A DNA stretch of 64,000 bases, from NCBI GenBank assembly GCA_034769895.1, contig CM068372.1, positions 438,654,958 to 438,718,957 of the forward strand, in the 5' to 3' direction. Both the position numbers and the translations under genes were made by a program. The stretch is from Magicicada septendecula. Lineage: Eukaryota > Arthropoda > Insecta > Hemiptera > Cicadidae. The notes beneath the pieces were generated by a model. It ran no database searches and was not told the DNA's origin. It was given only the letters and a program-made list of their open reading frames with translations. Position 1 is the first letter of the stretch. Every line of letters starts with the position of its first letter. Shown here in pieces: positions 1 through 11,214 of this stretch.

Positions 1-955
1 CTCATAGTCAATGAAACCAAGACGTGTCTTCAAATTAAATTCCTTTTTTTCCTTAGGTAAGCTTCATTAAAGCTAATATCTGGCTATGGCGTAAAGCCAG
101 CCGCAACAATAAAACAGCCTACATAATTTTCTGATACGTCCCAGTTGCATGTTTAAGGAATGTTCCATAGACTATCACCGCCTCACGATGGGAGATTGAA
201 CCGTCCAAAATTTGACTGCAAAGGGAATCGATCCCAAGTCGCCTGTTGTAGCGAGCCAAAACTTTGCCTTTTGTGGTGTCACAGAGATTTTTATAATTGT
301 CTGCGAATAAAGACGAGAAACAACGGTGGACACGAGGATATAGGAAGCAGTGGCAGCGGTAGCGTGGTACGTGACCTGCGTACAGGAGCGGTCACATTAA
401 CATAGCGATTACATCTCAACTGTTTTACGCAGCCCTTCAGGCCACAAATTACCGTACCGAGTCTGTGCCAAATCGCAGACGGCATAATGAAGCCTCTGTA
501 CACATGTCTCTGTCAGAGCCGGCGATTGCGTGCCTCGCAACGTCTTTCTTTACTACCCTTTCTTATCGCGTAACAGTTGGTCTTAAAAAAAAAAAAAATT
601 TCCATTCAAGTTAAGTCGTTAAGGTTAGTACTTCAACAAGTGCCGGAGTTTAATTGGCAGGGTTCACGAAACATTTTGTACATTTCGTGACGTAATAGGA
701 GACTTTTTTTTTGTCAACGGCTTTTTGTGTTGAGTTAGAATTTTTAGTTTTCTGGAACGTGGCCCATTGTCGTTTTATTGTTAACATACGCTACGATTGG
801 ACTAGCGGCCGTCACCTTCAATGGCACTGCCGCCGAGGCCTCAGTGTCCGCGATCCGACTGTTGGAAGGAAACCCTGATGGGACTGTTATCCTAGTCTCT
901 TGTCGGTGCTGGCAATAGATTGGACGTTCACACGGCTCATTCGCCCAAGCTCAAA
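1..955. other. No recognisable gene
   Basis: I see no coding similarity, RNA gene or clear repeat here. Short open stretches lack codon structure and recognisable motifs. A poly-A run lies near 586-598. A moderately GC-rich patch at 800-890 is unexplained. Confidence 0.5.
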
Positions 956-959
956 CCTC

Positions 960-1075
960 CGTATTGCATCAACCTACTTACTTACAGCGGTGCGACAACA
1001 CATTACTGAGTCAAGACCTCCTTTAACAGCCTCCGCCAGTTGTCCCGGTCAAGTACGGCTGCTCTCCAGTTCCGG
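960..1075 (-). pseudogene. LINE 3' end fragment
   Basis: Read on the minus strand, this gives the end of a non-LTR retrotransposon reverse-transcriptase protein (RDNWRRLLKE-type ending). The same sequence recurs on the plus strand near 46795-46875, where it ends in a GAAGAA-rich tail. Only the last 30-40 codons survive, so this is a 5'-truncated LINE insertion. The clade is not resolved. Confidence 0.6.
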
Positions 1076-1149
1076 GTCCCAAGGATATGACGCACATCAT
1101 AATTCATTCTTGGATTTTGTTGTCCATGACGTGTCCGTTGATTAAGCAA

Positions 1150-1300
1150 TTATAACACTACCGACTCGGAACACAAAGTTTTATATTGGTAAAAATGTGA
1201 AATGTTTACCTTATAGCCTGAACCAGTTTTCGCTTATTATAAGCTTCGTCAGACATTATAATATAAAACTTTGTGTTCCGAGTCGGTAGTTTTATACTTA
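1150..1300. mobile_element. Short foldback element with hammerhead core
   Basis: A nearly perfect 28-29 bp inverted repeat (1157-1185 against 1262-1290) encloses about 75 bp. The interior holds one hammerhead-like core on the minus strand. The conserved GGAACACAA piece and the core match the element at 56083-56359, so the two are one family. I read it as a Penelope-like-element (PLE) derived short element; the class assignment is inference. Confidence 0.6.
1214..1256 (-). ncRNA. Hammerhead-like ribozyme core
   Basis: On the minus strand the order is CTGACGA, an extra A, a GCTT/AAGC stem II, GAA, then stem III AAC-TG-GTT, a C at the cleavage position and AGGC. Stem I pairing is poor because the 5' strand is not GCCT as in the related copy at 56245. 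Probably a degenerate ribozyme. Confidence 0.5.
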
Positions 1301-1304
1301 TAAC

Positions 1305-1640
1305 CATGATTCACACCGTCTTCCCAACGTAGTTTGGCTCTACCAACTCTCCTGGTGCCATAGATCTATTCTGTAAGTGCCTTTCTGGGTATTTCATTCT
1401 CCCCCATTCTGATCACACTTCCAGCCCACTAAAATTCTCCCAAGTTTTATTAGTTTCCCAATATCTATTTCGTTCACAAGAGTGTTCAGCTCTTGGTTGG
1501 TCCTTTTCCTCCATTCACCTTCCACACATATTGGACCAAAAATACTGCTGAGTATTTTGCGTTCATGAACCAGCAGGCTTGACTCAGACTTTCCAGAAAT
1601 GCTTCAGGTCTCAGAACCATAGGTGAGAAGTGGGCGGATC
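1305..1640 (-). pseudogene. LINE reverse-transcriptase C-terminal remnant
   Basis: The minus strand gives the post-catalytic region of a non-LTR retrotransposon protein: a VHERKILSSIFGP-like segment, then residues resembling the GKLIKLGRILVGW part of the C-terminal region. Frameshifts and stops break it. No catalytic motif is included. This is a 5'-truncated dead copy. Confidence 0.65.
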
Positions 1641-1908
1641 AGTGTGTTTTATACATTGCACCAACAACTCGAGTTTTTACGTGGCGCCTGTAACCGAGCT
1701 GTTACCCACACTGCCTTGCTTCCCGTTAAAAGCAGTTGCTGTACTTACGGATTTCTGTTGACACATGGGCGCAACATTTGTACACCGGAATATTCAAGAA
1801 ATTATAGTTGTAAAAATCGTGGCTTCTAATTCGATTATTTTCAATTACTACTAATTTTTTTAATTTATTTAATTATTTTAATATTTAATTTTTTAATTAA
1901 TTTAATTA
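1641..1908. other. AT-rich spacer
   Basis: No gene is seen. The end, about 1835-1910, is built of TTTAATTA-type repeats and provides the AT-rich target of the next element. Confidence 0.5.
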
Positions 1909-1965
1909 CTCACATTTTTCAAATTGAGTTCCCGGGCTGTTTGGCCGTGGACCAATGCTAAAATC

Positions 1966-2012
1966 CATAGCAGACGTTTCGGCCGTGCCATCAACGGCCA
2001 TCATCAGTACAC
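1966..2012 (-). ncRNA. Hammerhead ribozyme candidate, minus arm
   Basis: Minus strand: CTGATGA, one extra T, stem II GGCCGT/ACGGCC (6 bp, 7-nt loop), GAA, palindromic stem III ACGT, then C as cleavage base. All core boxes are intact. Stem I is only partly paired. Confidence 0.65.
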
Positions 2013-2091
2013 AATTTGAGTTTGCCCTAACGTAAGGTCTCTATCGTGGTCTCTAACGTTAACACCCTACTTTAGCGCAAATTAAAATTTT

Positions 2092-2140
2092 GCACTGACG
2101 ATGCCCGTCGATGCCAGTGATGGCCGAAACGTCTGTTATG
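2092..2140 (+). ncRNA. Hammerhead-like core, plus arm (decayed)
   Basis: Plus strand has CTGACGA at 2095-2101, GCC/GGC as possible stem II, then GAA, ACGT and C. Stem II is damaged compared with the opposite arm, so activity is doubtful. Confidence 0.5.
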
Positions 2141-2435
2141 GATTTTAGCATTGGACCACGGTCAAAGAACCCGGGAACTCAATTTGATAACATTGATTCC
2201 GGCCGTGCAAGCCTACGAAGTAATCTCACATTTCTCACTTACAGTCTTTATAATGCAAAATCTCTTTAAGATTAATTAAAAATGTCAACAAACGGATAAA
2301 ATGTAAGGGCTCATTTAAAGAACTCGTGACCTTGCCCTCACATTACATATTCGAATCAATTTAATAAATATCTTTACTAAATGAACTTGTAAATGGTAAT
2401 TTTCATTTGCACGGACTGAACAATCCGTATAATAT

Positions 2436-2760
2436 TGTTACGACGGTTGCAAGAATCGTGTTCTAAAATGGAAACAGAATAAGTAACACCAATAAAGTCT
2501 CTAATTACAACTTTACTTAGAAACAAACAACAACTAAAAATGAAACAGAGGAACTCTAATGGAATAATTCAAGTTAAATTTGTCCAACACACAACAATAA
2601 ATGTCACCCTGTTGCATATTTGCACTAATTAACACAACAATCACTTTCCACTAAACAGCAACAAGCACTTCGATTCGCTATATTGTAATATCGCCATGTC
2701 TAACTGATCCGCTTAGCCGGCCGCTAGCGTTTATATTTACATTCTGCTGAGATACGAAAA
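2436..2760 (-). mobile_element. LTR fragment of a retrotransposon family
   Basis: Begins TGTTACGACGG and follows the same order of blocks as the solo LTRs at 8015, 23730 and 39856 (antisense). It includes the AAATTTGTCCAA(CA) block. The GTAACA end seen in the other copies is not found, so this copy is truncated or diverged on its right side. Confidence 0.55.
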
Positions 2761-2769
2761 TAATCTGAC

Positions 2770-3423
2770 ACTTTCCGTATAGACGCCTGGAACCCGCTAC
2801 AAAATGTTAATGTCCGACCTTGATGACGCAGGAAGAAAATCGCCAGACAACTGGTACAGCCTTGTACTTTGCCGAGTGTTAAGACTCAGGTAGGGACATT
2901 TGTTATTTTTCTAAAAGCGCTACTAGAACCTTCGTTTCTTTTTCAAACTGTTACAGGTTTTAGAATTCGCATGACCTCTATTATACGCACCTGCTGTCAA
3001 CTGAGCTTGGAATCATCCAATCAAAAGGCAGTATCGAGCAGCGAATGAGCGTAGGGCATTTGGCAACAACAAATTCTATGTACACAAACGAGTCTGCATC
3101 GACCACTTCCCCCTTTATTATAATAGCAATAAGAGTATACAACATGCATCTCGCTGCAGACTATGGACTAAGATTGAAGTGATCAATGCAGTTACGCAAA
3201 AATATATGTGCATGTTATGTGCTCAAGGAGTTTCCTGTGATCAACAACAGCTTCTTCCTTCACTGTGTCAGCAAGAATGTAACAGCTGCAGCAAACGAGC
3301 TGAGAAAATCATCCCATCAGTCCCGACTCAAAGGTTGCAATAAGTGCGCACTGTTCTACCCCCCGTCCAAGTAAGTACAAGTACACATAATATTTGCGTG
3401 CGCGCGAGTGCATTTTCGTGATA
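2770..3423. other. No recognisable gene
   Basis: Mixed-composition sequence without coding similarity or clear repeat structure that I can name. Confidence 0.45.
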
Positions 3424-3431
3424 CGTGTTAT

Positions 3432-5133
3432 CAGTGGCGTACCTAGTTCACTGGAGGCCCGGGGCGGATTTCTTTCTGAGACTGCCATAACACGCATGTT
3501 TATAATCCAATTTATCTTAAGTAATACATAGCAAAAACACTTTACTGTTACATATTTATTGTCTAATTACTGTATTGTTACATTTAGTTAGGAAACTTTA
3601 TAAGAAGCTGTAGTAATCTTTGAAATAAAAATCCACTTTCATATTTGTAAATACAATGTTTAAAGAAATAATAGAAGTAGTATTATTTATAGACTGCATT
3701 AAATTTATTACAATACTTTTTAATATAAAATAAACTTATATACTGCAAAACAAATGTATCATTGGCGCAAACAATACTTGGAATTTTTTCAAGTCAATTA
3801 GCTGTTTTTTGCAAAATAAGGTGAACTTTACGAAAATTCCCGTTTTCTAATTTTTGCCTCGGAAAATTTAAATAACTGATCCGATTTCCGCACTCAGAAT
3901 TATCCACTGTTCGATACAAATTCTGTTGAGAGATTTTAAATAAATTGTTGGTGTCCTGAAATATTAAATATTGTTCACCGGTGTAATATCGTTTAGCGTA
4001 GGCCTACATGTTTTCGCCCGGTATTTCACTCCGCCGTTTACATTTTCGAACCGAGGCACGGCCTTCTTGAGTCGCTGCCGCTTCCGTTGCCGTCCGTGCT
4101 GTTGGGGTTCAATTTGCAACTTCCGGCTGCGTGGTGAGGCATTGACTCCAGACACAACTGACTCTTCCTTTTTAGTATGAATATACTTCTAATAATAAAC
4201 TTACCTTTATAAGTTTTTTTTTAAATGTCTGTGAACACTTTATCAGGTAGGGTTGTAAGCAGTGGCGTGGCTTGTGTAGTCTCTACATTAACACCTGTTG
4301 CCGGTTGTGATAGGCCTAAAACTTAACCTAAAAATTAATTCGAATGTTTTCTTGTACCAAGTGTTCTTTTTAGAGCATTTTCTATCATTCGCTAGGAGAA
4401 GTAGAGGGTCACGGTTCAACGGGATCTGACTCTCATTATACTTACACACAATAAATCAGAACACAAATAATCGAATTACAAATAATAAAGACAAACAGAG
4501 AAACACATGACTAAACGAACAAAACACAAATAGGTACGTAGTATCTTATCTGCTGCACGTCAGTTCCGAAAACGAACATAGCTGCTGCTAACTGAGCGTT
4601 TTGCGGGTTTATACAGCGGAAACACATTGGACGGACGAGTGTGTCCTCCTCTCCTTTAGTCTGTACAGTGACAACTAGTACGAGGTCAATGATCGTAAGC
4701 AGTAAAACATTACCGATGTCTGAGCCGGCAACACAAGACGATGCAAGTGCCCAGCAATTCGAAAGCAATGCTACGCTTTTCTTCAAGTTTCCCTACTAAT
4801 ATTGTTCGGATTTCAAATTATTCAACAACTAAAGTACTTATTCTGTGTTATAATAACATTATTTTCTTACTTCCAGTACTGTCGCCGCCGGCAACAGCGG
4901 TTAAATGGACGCCACGCTACTGGTTGTAAGGAAAATTTCAAAATAATATGAGGAAGTCTTTGGATTAGATCGAATAAATCCTGGACCTCTCCAAGTGTTA
5001 CGGTTCAGGACGTGACAATACAACATTTGCAAATAAATTAAAAAAATTACCAAACAAAATTAATTTTCCAAACCTGGAGGCCCCCTTCTAAGTGGGGCCC
5101 GGGGCGGTCCGCCCCACCGTTAGTCCGCTACTG
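3432..5133. mobile_element. hAT-type DNA transposon, non-autonomous or decayed
   Basis: The left end starts CAGTGGCGTACCTAG and the right end, read inverted, starts CAGTAGCGGACTAACGG. Both ends share GGCCCGGGGCGG-type GC-rich blocks. It is flanked by 8-bp duplications CGTGTTAT (3424-3431) and CGTGTTAC (5134-5141), 7 of 8 identical, the length typical of hAT insertions. The 1702 bp include a later 663-bp insertion, leaving about 1.0 kb of original element. I cannot identify transposase coding with confidence. Confidence 0.75.
4260..4922. mobile_element. Nested hAT-type MITE (copy 1)
   Basis: Begins CAGTGGCGTGGCTTG and ends ACGCCACGCTACTG, giving terminal inverted repeats of about 14-15 bp. 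It is flanked by a perfect 8-bp duplication GTTGTAAG (4252-4259 and 4923-4930). It lies wholly inside the 3432-5133 element, so it inserted later. A second copy, 668 bp, is at 30593-31260. No functional transposase frame is visible. Confidence 0.85.
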
Positions 5134-5141
5134 CGTGTTAC

Positions 5142-6170
5142 TTTTTGTGTGTCAGTGATGTCAGTAGTATAATGTTTCTGCTGAACATCACGTGTTCAGT
5201 ATAATACATTTTAATACAGTGCAATGCTTCCGTACAAACAGTACAAAGAATCTAAAATAGCAAAAAAAAAATTTTTCCAAATTACTACTCAATATAGGTT
5301 ATTGAAAGAAAATTACATAGAATAACAAATAAATAATCTAAAACTAATTTTGTACTAATAACACAAAAACACTGCGAAACTGCTTTGAAACACAAGTATC
5401 TGAATTAAAAAATTTTGGATCGAGATGAAAGAATAAAGACCTCTGAACGGAACGCCATCCCATAACTCAACGCCGCGCTGAAGGCTTGAATGGATACGAG
5501 CACATTGCACAGATTTCAGTTAACTATTAATGAAACGTAGTAGACTCTCCATTAACTGCATATTCAATAACTGTCTTGGAAAACTAAAGTACTGTTTACG
5601 CGTCTTGTACAATGCCTTGAGTACAGAACTGAGACGGAATGGGACACGTCGATTAAGAAAAAGTGAGAGAGGTGTAAACAGGGAGTAGACTGGCACAGTT
5701 TGAAAATGAGGGTAAGCTGGAGAATAACGGAACGAAGACAAGAAAATGGAACGAGGTAAGAGAGAAGCTGACAGTCTATGTACAGTAAAGATAAATGAAT
5801 AAATGTATTATAAGTCTGGAGTAAACAGAACACTTACAAACTAAGAAGCAAACTTGCAAACAAAAGACGTGTATAATTATTTTAATTAATTTCTTCCTCT
5901 CTGCTAAACACGAATTGTGTCTGTACACAAGAAGCGTTGCTGGTTAAAATAAATTCATTTACTGACGCTGCAGTTGAAAACTTTACAATTTACCTCTCCG
6001 GAAGATGATGTCTCAAGAACTGTCAATCTGATTATATGAAAACCTGAGACTCTTGTACTGTCTCCGGTGTCAGTTTAATATTACGCAATGTCATTTAACG
6101 ATTCATTCACACTGCTTTCAGGATAAGATACGAGTTTAATAAATTTAGTAAATAAAATCGTAATAAATTA
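5142..6170. other. No recognisable gene
   Basis: AT-rich sequence. Short open stretches on the minus strand at 5520-5830 have no recognisable motif and overlap in different frames. Nothing supports a gene. Confidence 0.5.
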
Positions 6171-6177
6171 TAGTTTA

Positions 6178-6600
6178 GGTATCTTCTGGTTAGAAGCCCG
6201 CAGACTGGTTGGCAGCAGCTCTCCACTCCTCCCTGTTGTGCGCCTTCCTTTTTAATTCCTGGAGTGAATCACAGTTCATGTCCTGCATAACCTGAGTCAT
6301 AAATTCCAAACGTGGTCTTCTTTTATAATGTTTCCCCTTCTGTCCTGTATCTGTCCTTCTACGACTCTTTTGGTTAGGCTGTCCTGCCTTAGTATATGTC
6401 CAATCAAGTGAGCTCTTCTTCTTTTAATTATTTTAGAAAATTACTACCTTCTCCAGCTCTGCGCAACACCTCTTCATTCTTCAGCATCTCAGTCTGTCTG
6501 TCTGTCTGTCAGCTATCTGTCTTAGGTGTTTGTTGCGCCAAACGGAATGTGCCAAACATCCAGCTACTGTGCCGGCTTTAGTAATGATTTGTTCTACGAT
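6178..6600 (-). pseudogene. LINE C-terminal remnant
   Basis: Minus strand encodes the end of a non-LTR retrotransposon protein: an RAHLIGHILR-like segment, then a residue run ending EELLPTSLRA-like. The 3' end matches the copy ending at about 25735. Stops interrupt the frame. A short GTCT tract lies near 6497-6512. Confidence 0.65.
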
Positions 6601-6604
6601 CTTA

Positions 6605-8010
6605 CTTTTTACCATTAATCTGCGTCATCTTGAGTATAGACATAAAGCCATGCACTGAGGTTTGTCAGTGGCCATGTCAAAGCTGAAGCTTCTGCATGAG
6701 CCATCCAACTGATACAGACGTCTCTGCAAGTTGTCGGATGTTAAGATTCCGTAAAAAAATTATATTAATGTTCTGTAACAAATTGCATTTACGCTATGAT
6801 CTCCCATCTTATAACCTGCCTCGCCACCTAAATCTGTAATCATTCTGTCCATGAACACAGTGGGCTGATAAAATCGTCTAGCCTTATGCACCTTCCAATG
6901 CGGATTTTGTAAGAATCCGTAGTTACTTTCAATTATCTTACGGTTGCCTGATGCGGTGTTTGAGATCCGGTAGCCGGTTCGGGTGGTGAATACGTTCGGA
7001 ACTGATGAAAGCCGGATAGCCAGAATGGTTGGTCTCGCGCACTCATGTCCCTAGAGATTTCGGCGGCCAGTACAGACTTATCTTTGCCGCCACCCACATC
7101 AAAAATCCACTTCCCCAACCCCTACCCATACTCATAACCTTTCACCCCCCCGCCCCTGTTCTCTCGTTTCTCTCTTCTTGCACTTTTTATTCTTGTTTAG
7201 ATCAAAACAGGAAAACATTCTCACAGACGCTTTTATGTTTTTCATCATTGTACCACGTTCTACTGCTGGGCCCCAAAAACGTGGCACACAAAATACACAA
7301 GAAATAATTAGAATACTACTATTGTACTACTAATATTTCCTTACTTGCTACAAATGTACCTAAAACAGCTATAATATCTACACAAATATCAGGGGGAGGG
7401 GTGTGAGTGCATTAAAAAAATCTCAATATCAGCAATCAGTGAGCAGAGTGGGCCACAGCCCGTTTATTTGAATCCAAAATGAACCTCGAAATATTTGCAA
7501 TCATAAATCAGCCAGTGAAAAATTAATTAGTGAATTAATTATAATTGATTAAATTATATACCAAAAGGTTATATACTGATTAAATAGTTTACCGAAATTT
7601 AACAGTTACTTAAGTTAAAGCAGGGTTAATCGACTAACAAGAACTAAATAGTATCATAAATCAATGCCAGTTTACAAGAGGCAACATACAACATGCAAAG
7701 TATGAATCGTTCATCAAAGTTTTTCTGTATTATCTTACACCACAAACTACTTGAATTCAAAGGTATTAGTTCACATCACCTAATACTATTGAAGTCCGCT
7801 TCAATACTGGGGATTTCGTTAAAGTCCAATTTTCAGACCCATATGGGGATGTTCATATACGTACGATTTCCATGCGTATGGAGAGGACCATCGCCTTGTA
7901 GAACGTCAGGAGTGTTTCTTTACTCGTTGATTTTTAGAATTCCCATGATGGTCCCACACATATGGTTGGACTTGTACAGTTTCTTCACCACATCTCTGTT
8001 GTAATGTAAG
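6605..8010. other. No recognisable gene
   Basis: No coding similarity is recognised. 6930-7130 is somewhat GC-rich and 7480-7620 strongly AT-rich. The frame at 7693-8004 (103 codons) has no motif I recognise. Confidence 0.45.
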
Positions 8011-8014
8011 ATAC

Positions 8015-8561
8015 TGTCACGACGGTCTACTAGGTACAGTGGAAAGAAAATAATACAAGACACCAATTAAGTCACTAATTACCAGCTTTAATTTTCACAG
8101 TTAAACAGTTCGTAATTAACAACACAGTCTCTTATAACAAATCAAATAAAAATTGTTCACACGCAAATAAATGTCAACTAAAATTAAAACACAATTGTAT
8201 TACAATATACCGTCCGATTATAAAACACAACACTTGGCTAATAACCACTTGAACGCGCACAGTAATATCGCCCGATAATAACTCGAACCGCACTGTAAAT
8301 ATATCGCCACTACACTAAAACTTAAGGCCGCTGCCGCCATGTATTTATACCTCCGCTCCAAGACCAGAACGTTCCAAATTGCGTCTTAGCGCCAGTATGA
8401 ACTACGAAATTACTTGCGGCCTTGACACAGTCCGCCGGGTGGCTGGCGGCTTCGAGAAAACTCTCGCGAATGCGTCTAGAGTCACGTATGCCACGCACAT
8501 TAGAGCGAGATTCTTCTGGCACATTCGACAAACACGTAGATTGTTCTGTGATTTCGTAACA
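8015..8561 (-). mobile_element. Solo LTR with 4-bp target duplication
   Basis: Starts TGTCACGACGG and ends TTTCGTAACA, flanked by ATAC on both sides (8011-8014 and 8562-8565). A TATAAATA box on the minus strand (8342-8349) and a GGAACGTTCTGG heat-shock-element-like motif just upstream (8365-8376) place the transcriptional direction on the minus strand. No internal region is attached, so it is a solo LTR from recombination. The 4-bp duplication suits a Ty3/gypsy-like element; the superfamily is inference. Confidence 0.8.
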
Positions 8562-8875
8562 ATACATTACGGCCCAGATATTCAAAATTACTGGCCTGCT
8601 ACAGAACAGTACCACCTACGACAGTTTTTGCTCATATGGGATCACCTCCATGAAAAACCATCACTTTGGCCTTCAATCTGGAGATCTGTAATCCGAGATC
8701 CTTGCAGATTCGCCTCAATGTGTGTACAGCCATCTAGAAACCGCTTTCCGAGTTCGACAGGTCATCAGTAAATAACAACGCGACAGGTGCAGTTACCAAC
8801 CATAAAATGCTCTGTAAGGTTCACCTGCCAATTGTGCATGACATCGTCTATATATAAATTAAAAATAGAAAAGAA

Positions 8876-9475
8876 TTATAAACTTCAAGTGTTTGGGTGT
8901 AACAATGACATCGGATGGTGACAGCAACCAAGAAATAAAAGTAAGAATAGGACAAGCTAAGACAGCAACAAAAAAATTAAACAATCTGCTTTGGAGTCAA
9001 CAAATAAGAAAAGAGTAAAATCAGAATGTATAAAACTATAGTCGAAAGTATAGGTCTATATGGAGCAGAAATGTGGGAAATTAATAAAAGAAATAAATCC
9101 ATAATAAGAGCTATGGAGATGGATTACTGGCGGAGGTGCTGTAGACTAACAAGGCTAGATAGAGTGAGAAATGTAGTGATAAGACAAGCGATGGGAATCG
9201 ACCTTGATATTATAGAAACAACAGAAGCAAGAAGACTGAATTGGTTTGGACACCTAAAAAGAATGTCGGATGAGAGATGGCCAAGGAAGGTATGGGAATA
9301 GACTCCACCCTCTAGAAGAAAAAAAGGAAGACCTAAACATTCATAGAAAATGGACGTCGAAGACGCAATGAATGCAAGAGGACTTACAGAACAGGACTGT
9401 TTAAACCGGCGTCAGTGGAAGCTAGGATGCAAGAGGCGGCGCCAGCCGCAATTAAATCGCCTAAAATAAAGAGAA
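8876..9475 (+). pseudogene. LINE reverse-transcriptase C-terminal remnant
   Basis: Starts in the post-catalytic region (FKCLGVTMTSDG-like, then IGQAKTATKKLNNLLW). It continues through IGLYGAEMWEI, DYWRRCCRLTRLDR and LNWFGHLKRMSDERWPRKV, the usual end of insect non-LTR retrotransposon proteins. Stops occur near 9017 and 9300. There is no endonuclease or YADD/FADD region, so this is a 5'-truncated copy. It ends near CTAAAATAAAG without an evident long tail. Confidence 0.8.
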
Positions 9476-9479
9476 CTTG

Positions 9480-10570
9480 ATAATACTCTACAATACTCTA
9501 CCTTCTTGCCGTACTCTACAATAAATTTGGCCCACACTAGGAGTTGTACTCCGTCTTCCTTACCTTTCAGCTCTTCCTTACCTTTTTAAACATATACGTC
9601 ATGTTGATCAGATTTTGTCGATCCTGTCAAAGAATGACATTAGCATGATGAGTATGTCCGCAAAGTTGAATGCTTATAATCCACATCACACGTTTTCATG
9701 TTTGTATTTTTCGTGTTGATTTATTTTACCGGGTTAATAAATATATTAATTAATAAACATATTAATAAATAAATAGGGAGATAGTTGCGGCACCCCCTTC
9801 TCTTCGCATCCGGCCACGCTTCGGACGGTGCCGGGCACACATTTAGAGAAACTCCATGAACTGTAGAAACATCACTGTGAATGACGAATACGAGGTGGCC
9901 TACGACGATATAAACACACAGACAATACCGAATTCGACTTTCTGATTAATTTCGATTAGAAACTGTAAATATTTACGCTATTTTAAGTGCTCCGTTATTG
10001 TTAGTTTAGTAATTAAACTTCTTTTAATAACAAAAGATGAACAGTACATTAACTAAACTCATATCTCTGATTTTGATTAATCGAAATATGCGCCGACAAA
10101 CTGTTCGCTTTGTTGGCTCAACGGAAAAGTGAAATATAAAAACTTTCACCAATGGCATTGTGCAGAGTAATACGAAGTGCATTGGTCGCTGGGTCGATGC
10201 ATCGAGAACTCTGTTTTCAGCAAATAGCTACTAGCGAAACACAGGTATACCAATCAGAATAAAACACAGAGGTATAGTCTGCTGTTTTGTAACGAGTTTC
10301 TCTTTGCTGCGAAATACATACAAAGCGGGGAAAGATAGAATCTACATTATAAAATATTCAAATTTTCGTTTTAAAATAATACATTAAAACGAGTTACAGA
10401 AAGTTGTAAGATTTTTGCAATTTTAAGTTTGCTGCTTATAAATATAGTTATAAGTTTTTCATTCCTTTGGAACATTAAAAACAACAAGTGTTTACAGAAA
10501 ACTTTCATACTGATCTCAAGTAGTTGAAAATTGTTTATAAAAGCAAAATAAAAATGATTATACATCAACA
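9480..10570. other. No recognisable gene
   Basis: AT-rich, with a TTAATAAA-rich patch at 9735-9775. No coding or RNA features are recognised. Confidence 0.5.
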
Positions 10571-10575
10571 TCATT

Positions 10576-10606
10576 AACAACAAAAACAACAACAACAACA
10601 ACAACA

Positions 10607-10696
<90 letters not shown>

Positions 10697-10697
10697 A
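10576..10697. repeat. Compound triplet microsatellite CAA-CTA-CTG
   Basis: A run of CAA units passes directly into CTA units and then CTG units, keeping triplet phase. A second triplet array, ATC passing into GTC, follows at 10763-10812. The sequence after it (AAAGGCCATGCCTTGTCG) may be the antisense end of a LINE with a triplet tail. Confidence 0.9.
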
Positions 10698-10819
10698 CGA
10701 AGCAAGATTTGTTTTGGGACTGCAAACCTCACCCCAAGAGCCGAGCAACAGTTTACCACAAAAGTTCATCACCATCATCATCATCATCATCATCGTCGTC
10801 GTCGTCGTCATCTAAAGGC

Positions 10820-11214
10820 CATGCCTTGTCGAGGTAGCTACGTCTCTCTCTCTCCATCATTGTCCTCTTTAAATTGTAGTACGAGGACACCTTTCCTTTC
10901 CAAATTGTAACACCTTTCCTTCAAAAATGTTACTTTAGAGTTGATTGTCACGAAAGGTTATAAGTTTTAAAAGAAACAATTGGCAAAAATTCCTTGGCCT
11001 ATAAATCTGTGTGTCTTTTAAATACGAGAACGTAATTATGATACCAATTATTGTTGCCTCCTCTGGCACTTAGTGAAAAAAATTATGATTTTAAGGAGCC
11101 ATTTCTCACTGCTCGTTGTGCAACTTGCAAGTTTTTCAAAATCTGTGATTGAGGATGACTATTATATCATAAATTTCACTGTGTTATAAAAGTTTTTATA
11201 TAATAAAAGTTGTA
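10820..11214. other. No recognisable gene
   Basis: Apart from a possible LINE 3' edge at 10812-10840, nothing is recognised. Confidence 0.4.

Larger units (their letters stand above)
1921..2224. mobile_element. PLE-type inverted-repeat element with two hammerhead cores
   Basis: About 304 bp with arms in inverted orientation (CCGGGCTGTTTGGCCGTGG at left, its complement around 2150-2175). It ends at the right with a CCGGCCGTG motif shared with the elements ending at 21015 and 56075. It is flanked by an 11/12 direct repeat, CTCACATTTTTC at 1909-1920 and CTCACATTTCTC at 2225-2236, taken as a target-site duplication. Hammerhead-like cores lie on both strands. Confidence 0.7.

Noticed and set aside
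195-260. tRNA-like phrases (GATTGAACCG, GGGAATCGATCCC)
   Set aside because: No cloverleaf or matching acceptor stem can be drawn around them.
8379-8771. 130-codon plus-strand open frame
   Set aside because: Its first half lies antisense inside the solo LTR at 8015-8561, so it cannot be a conserved gene unit.
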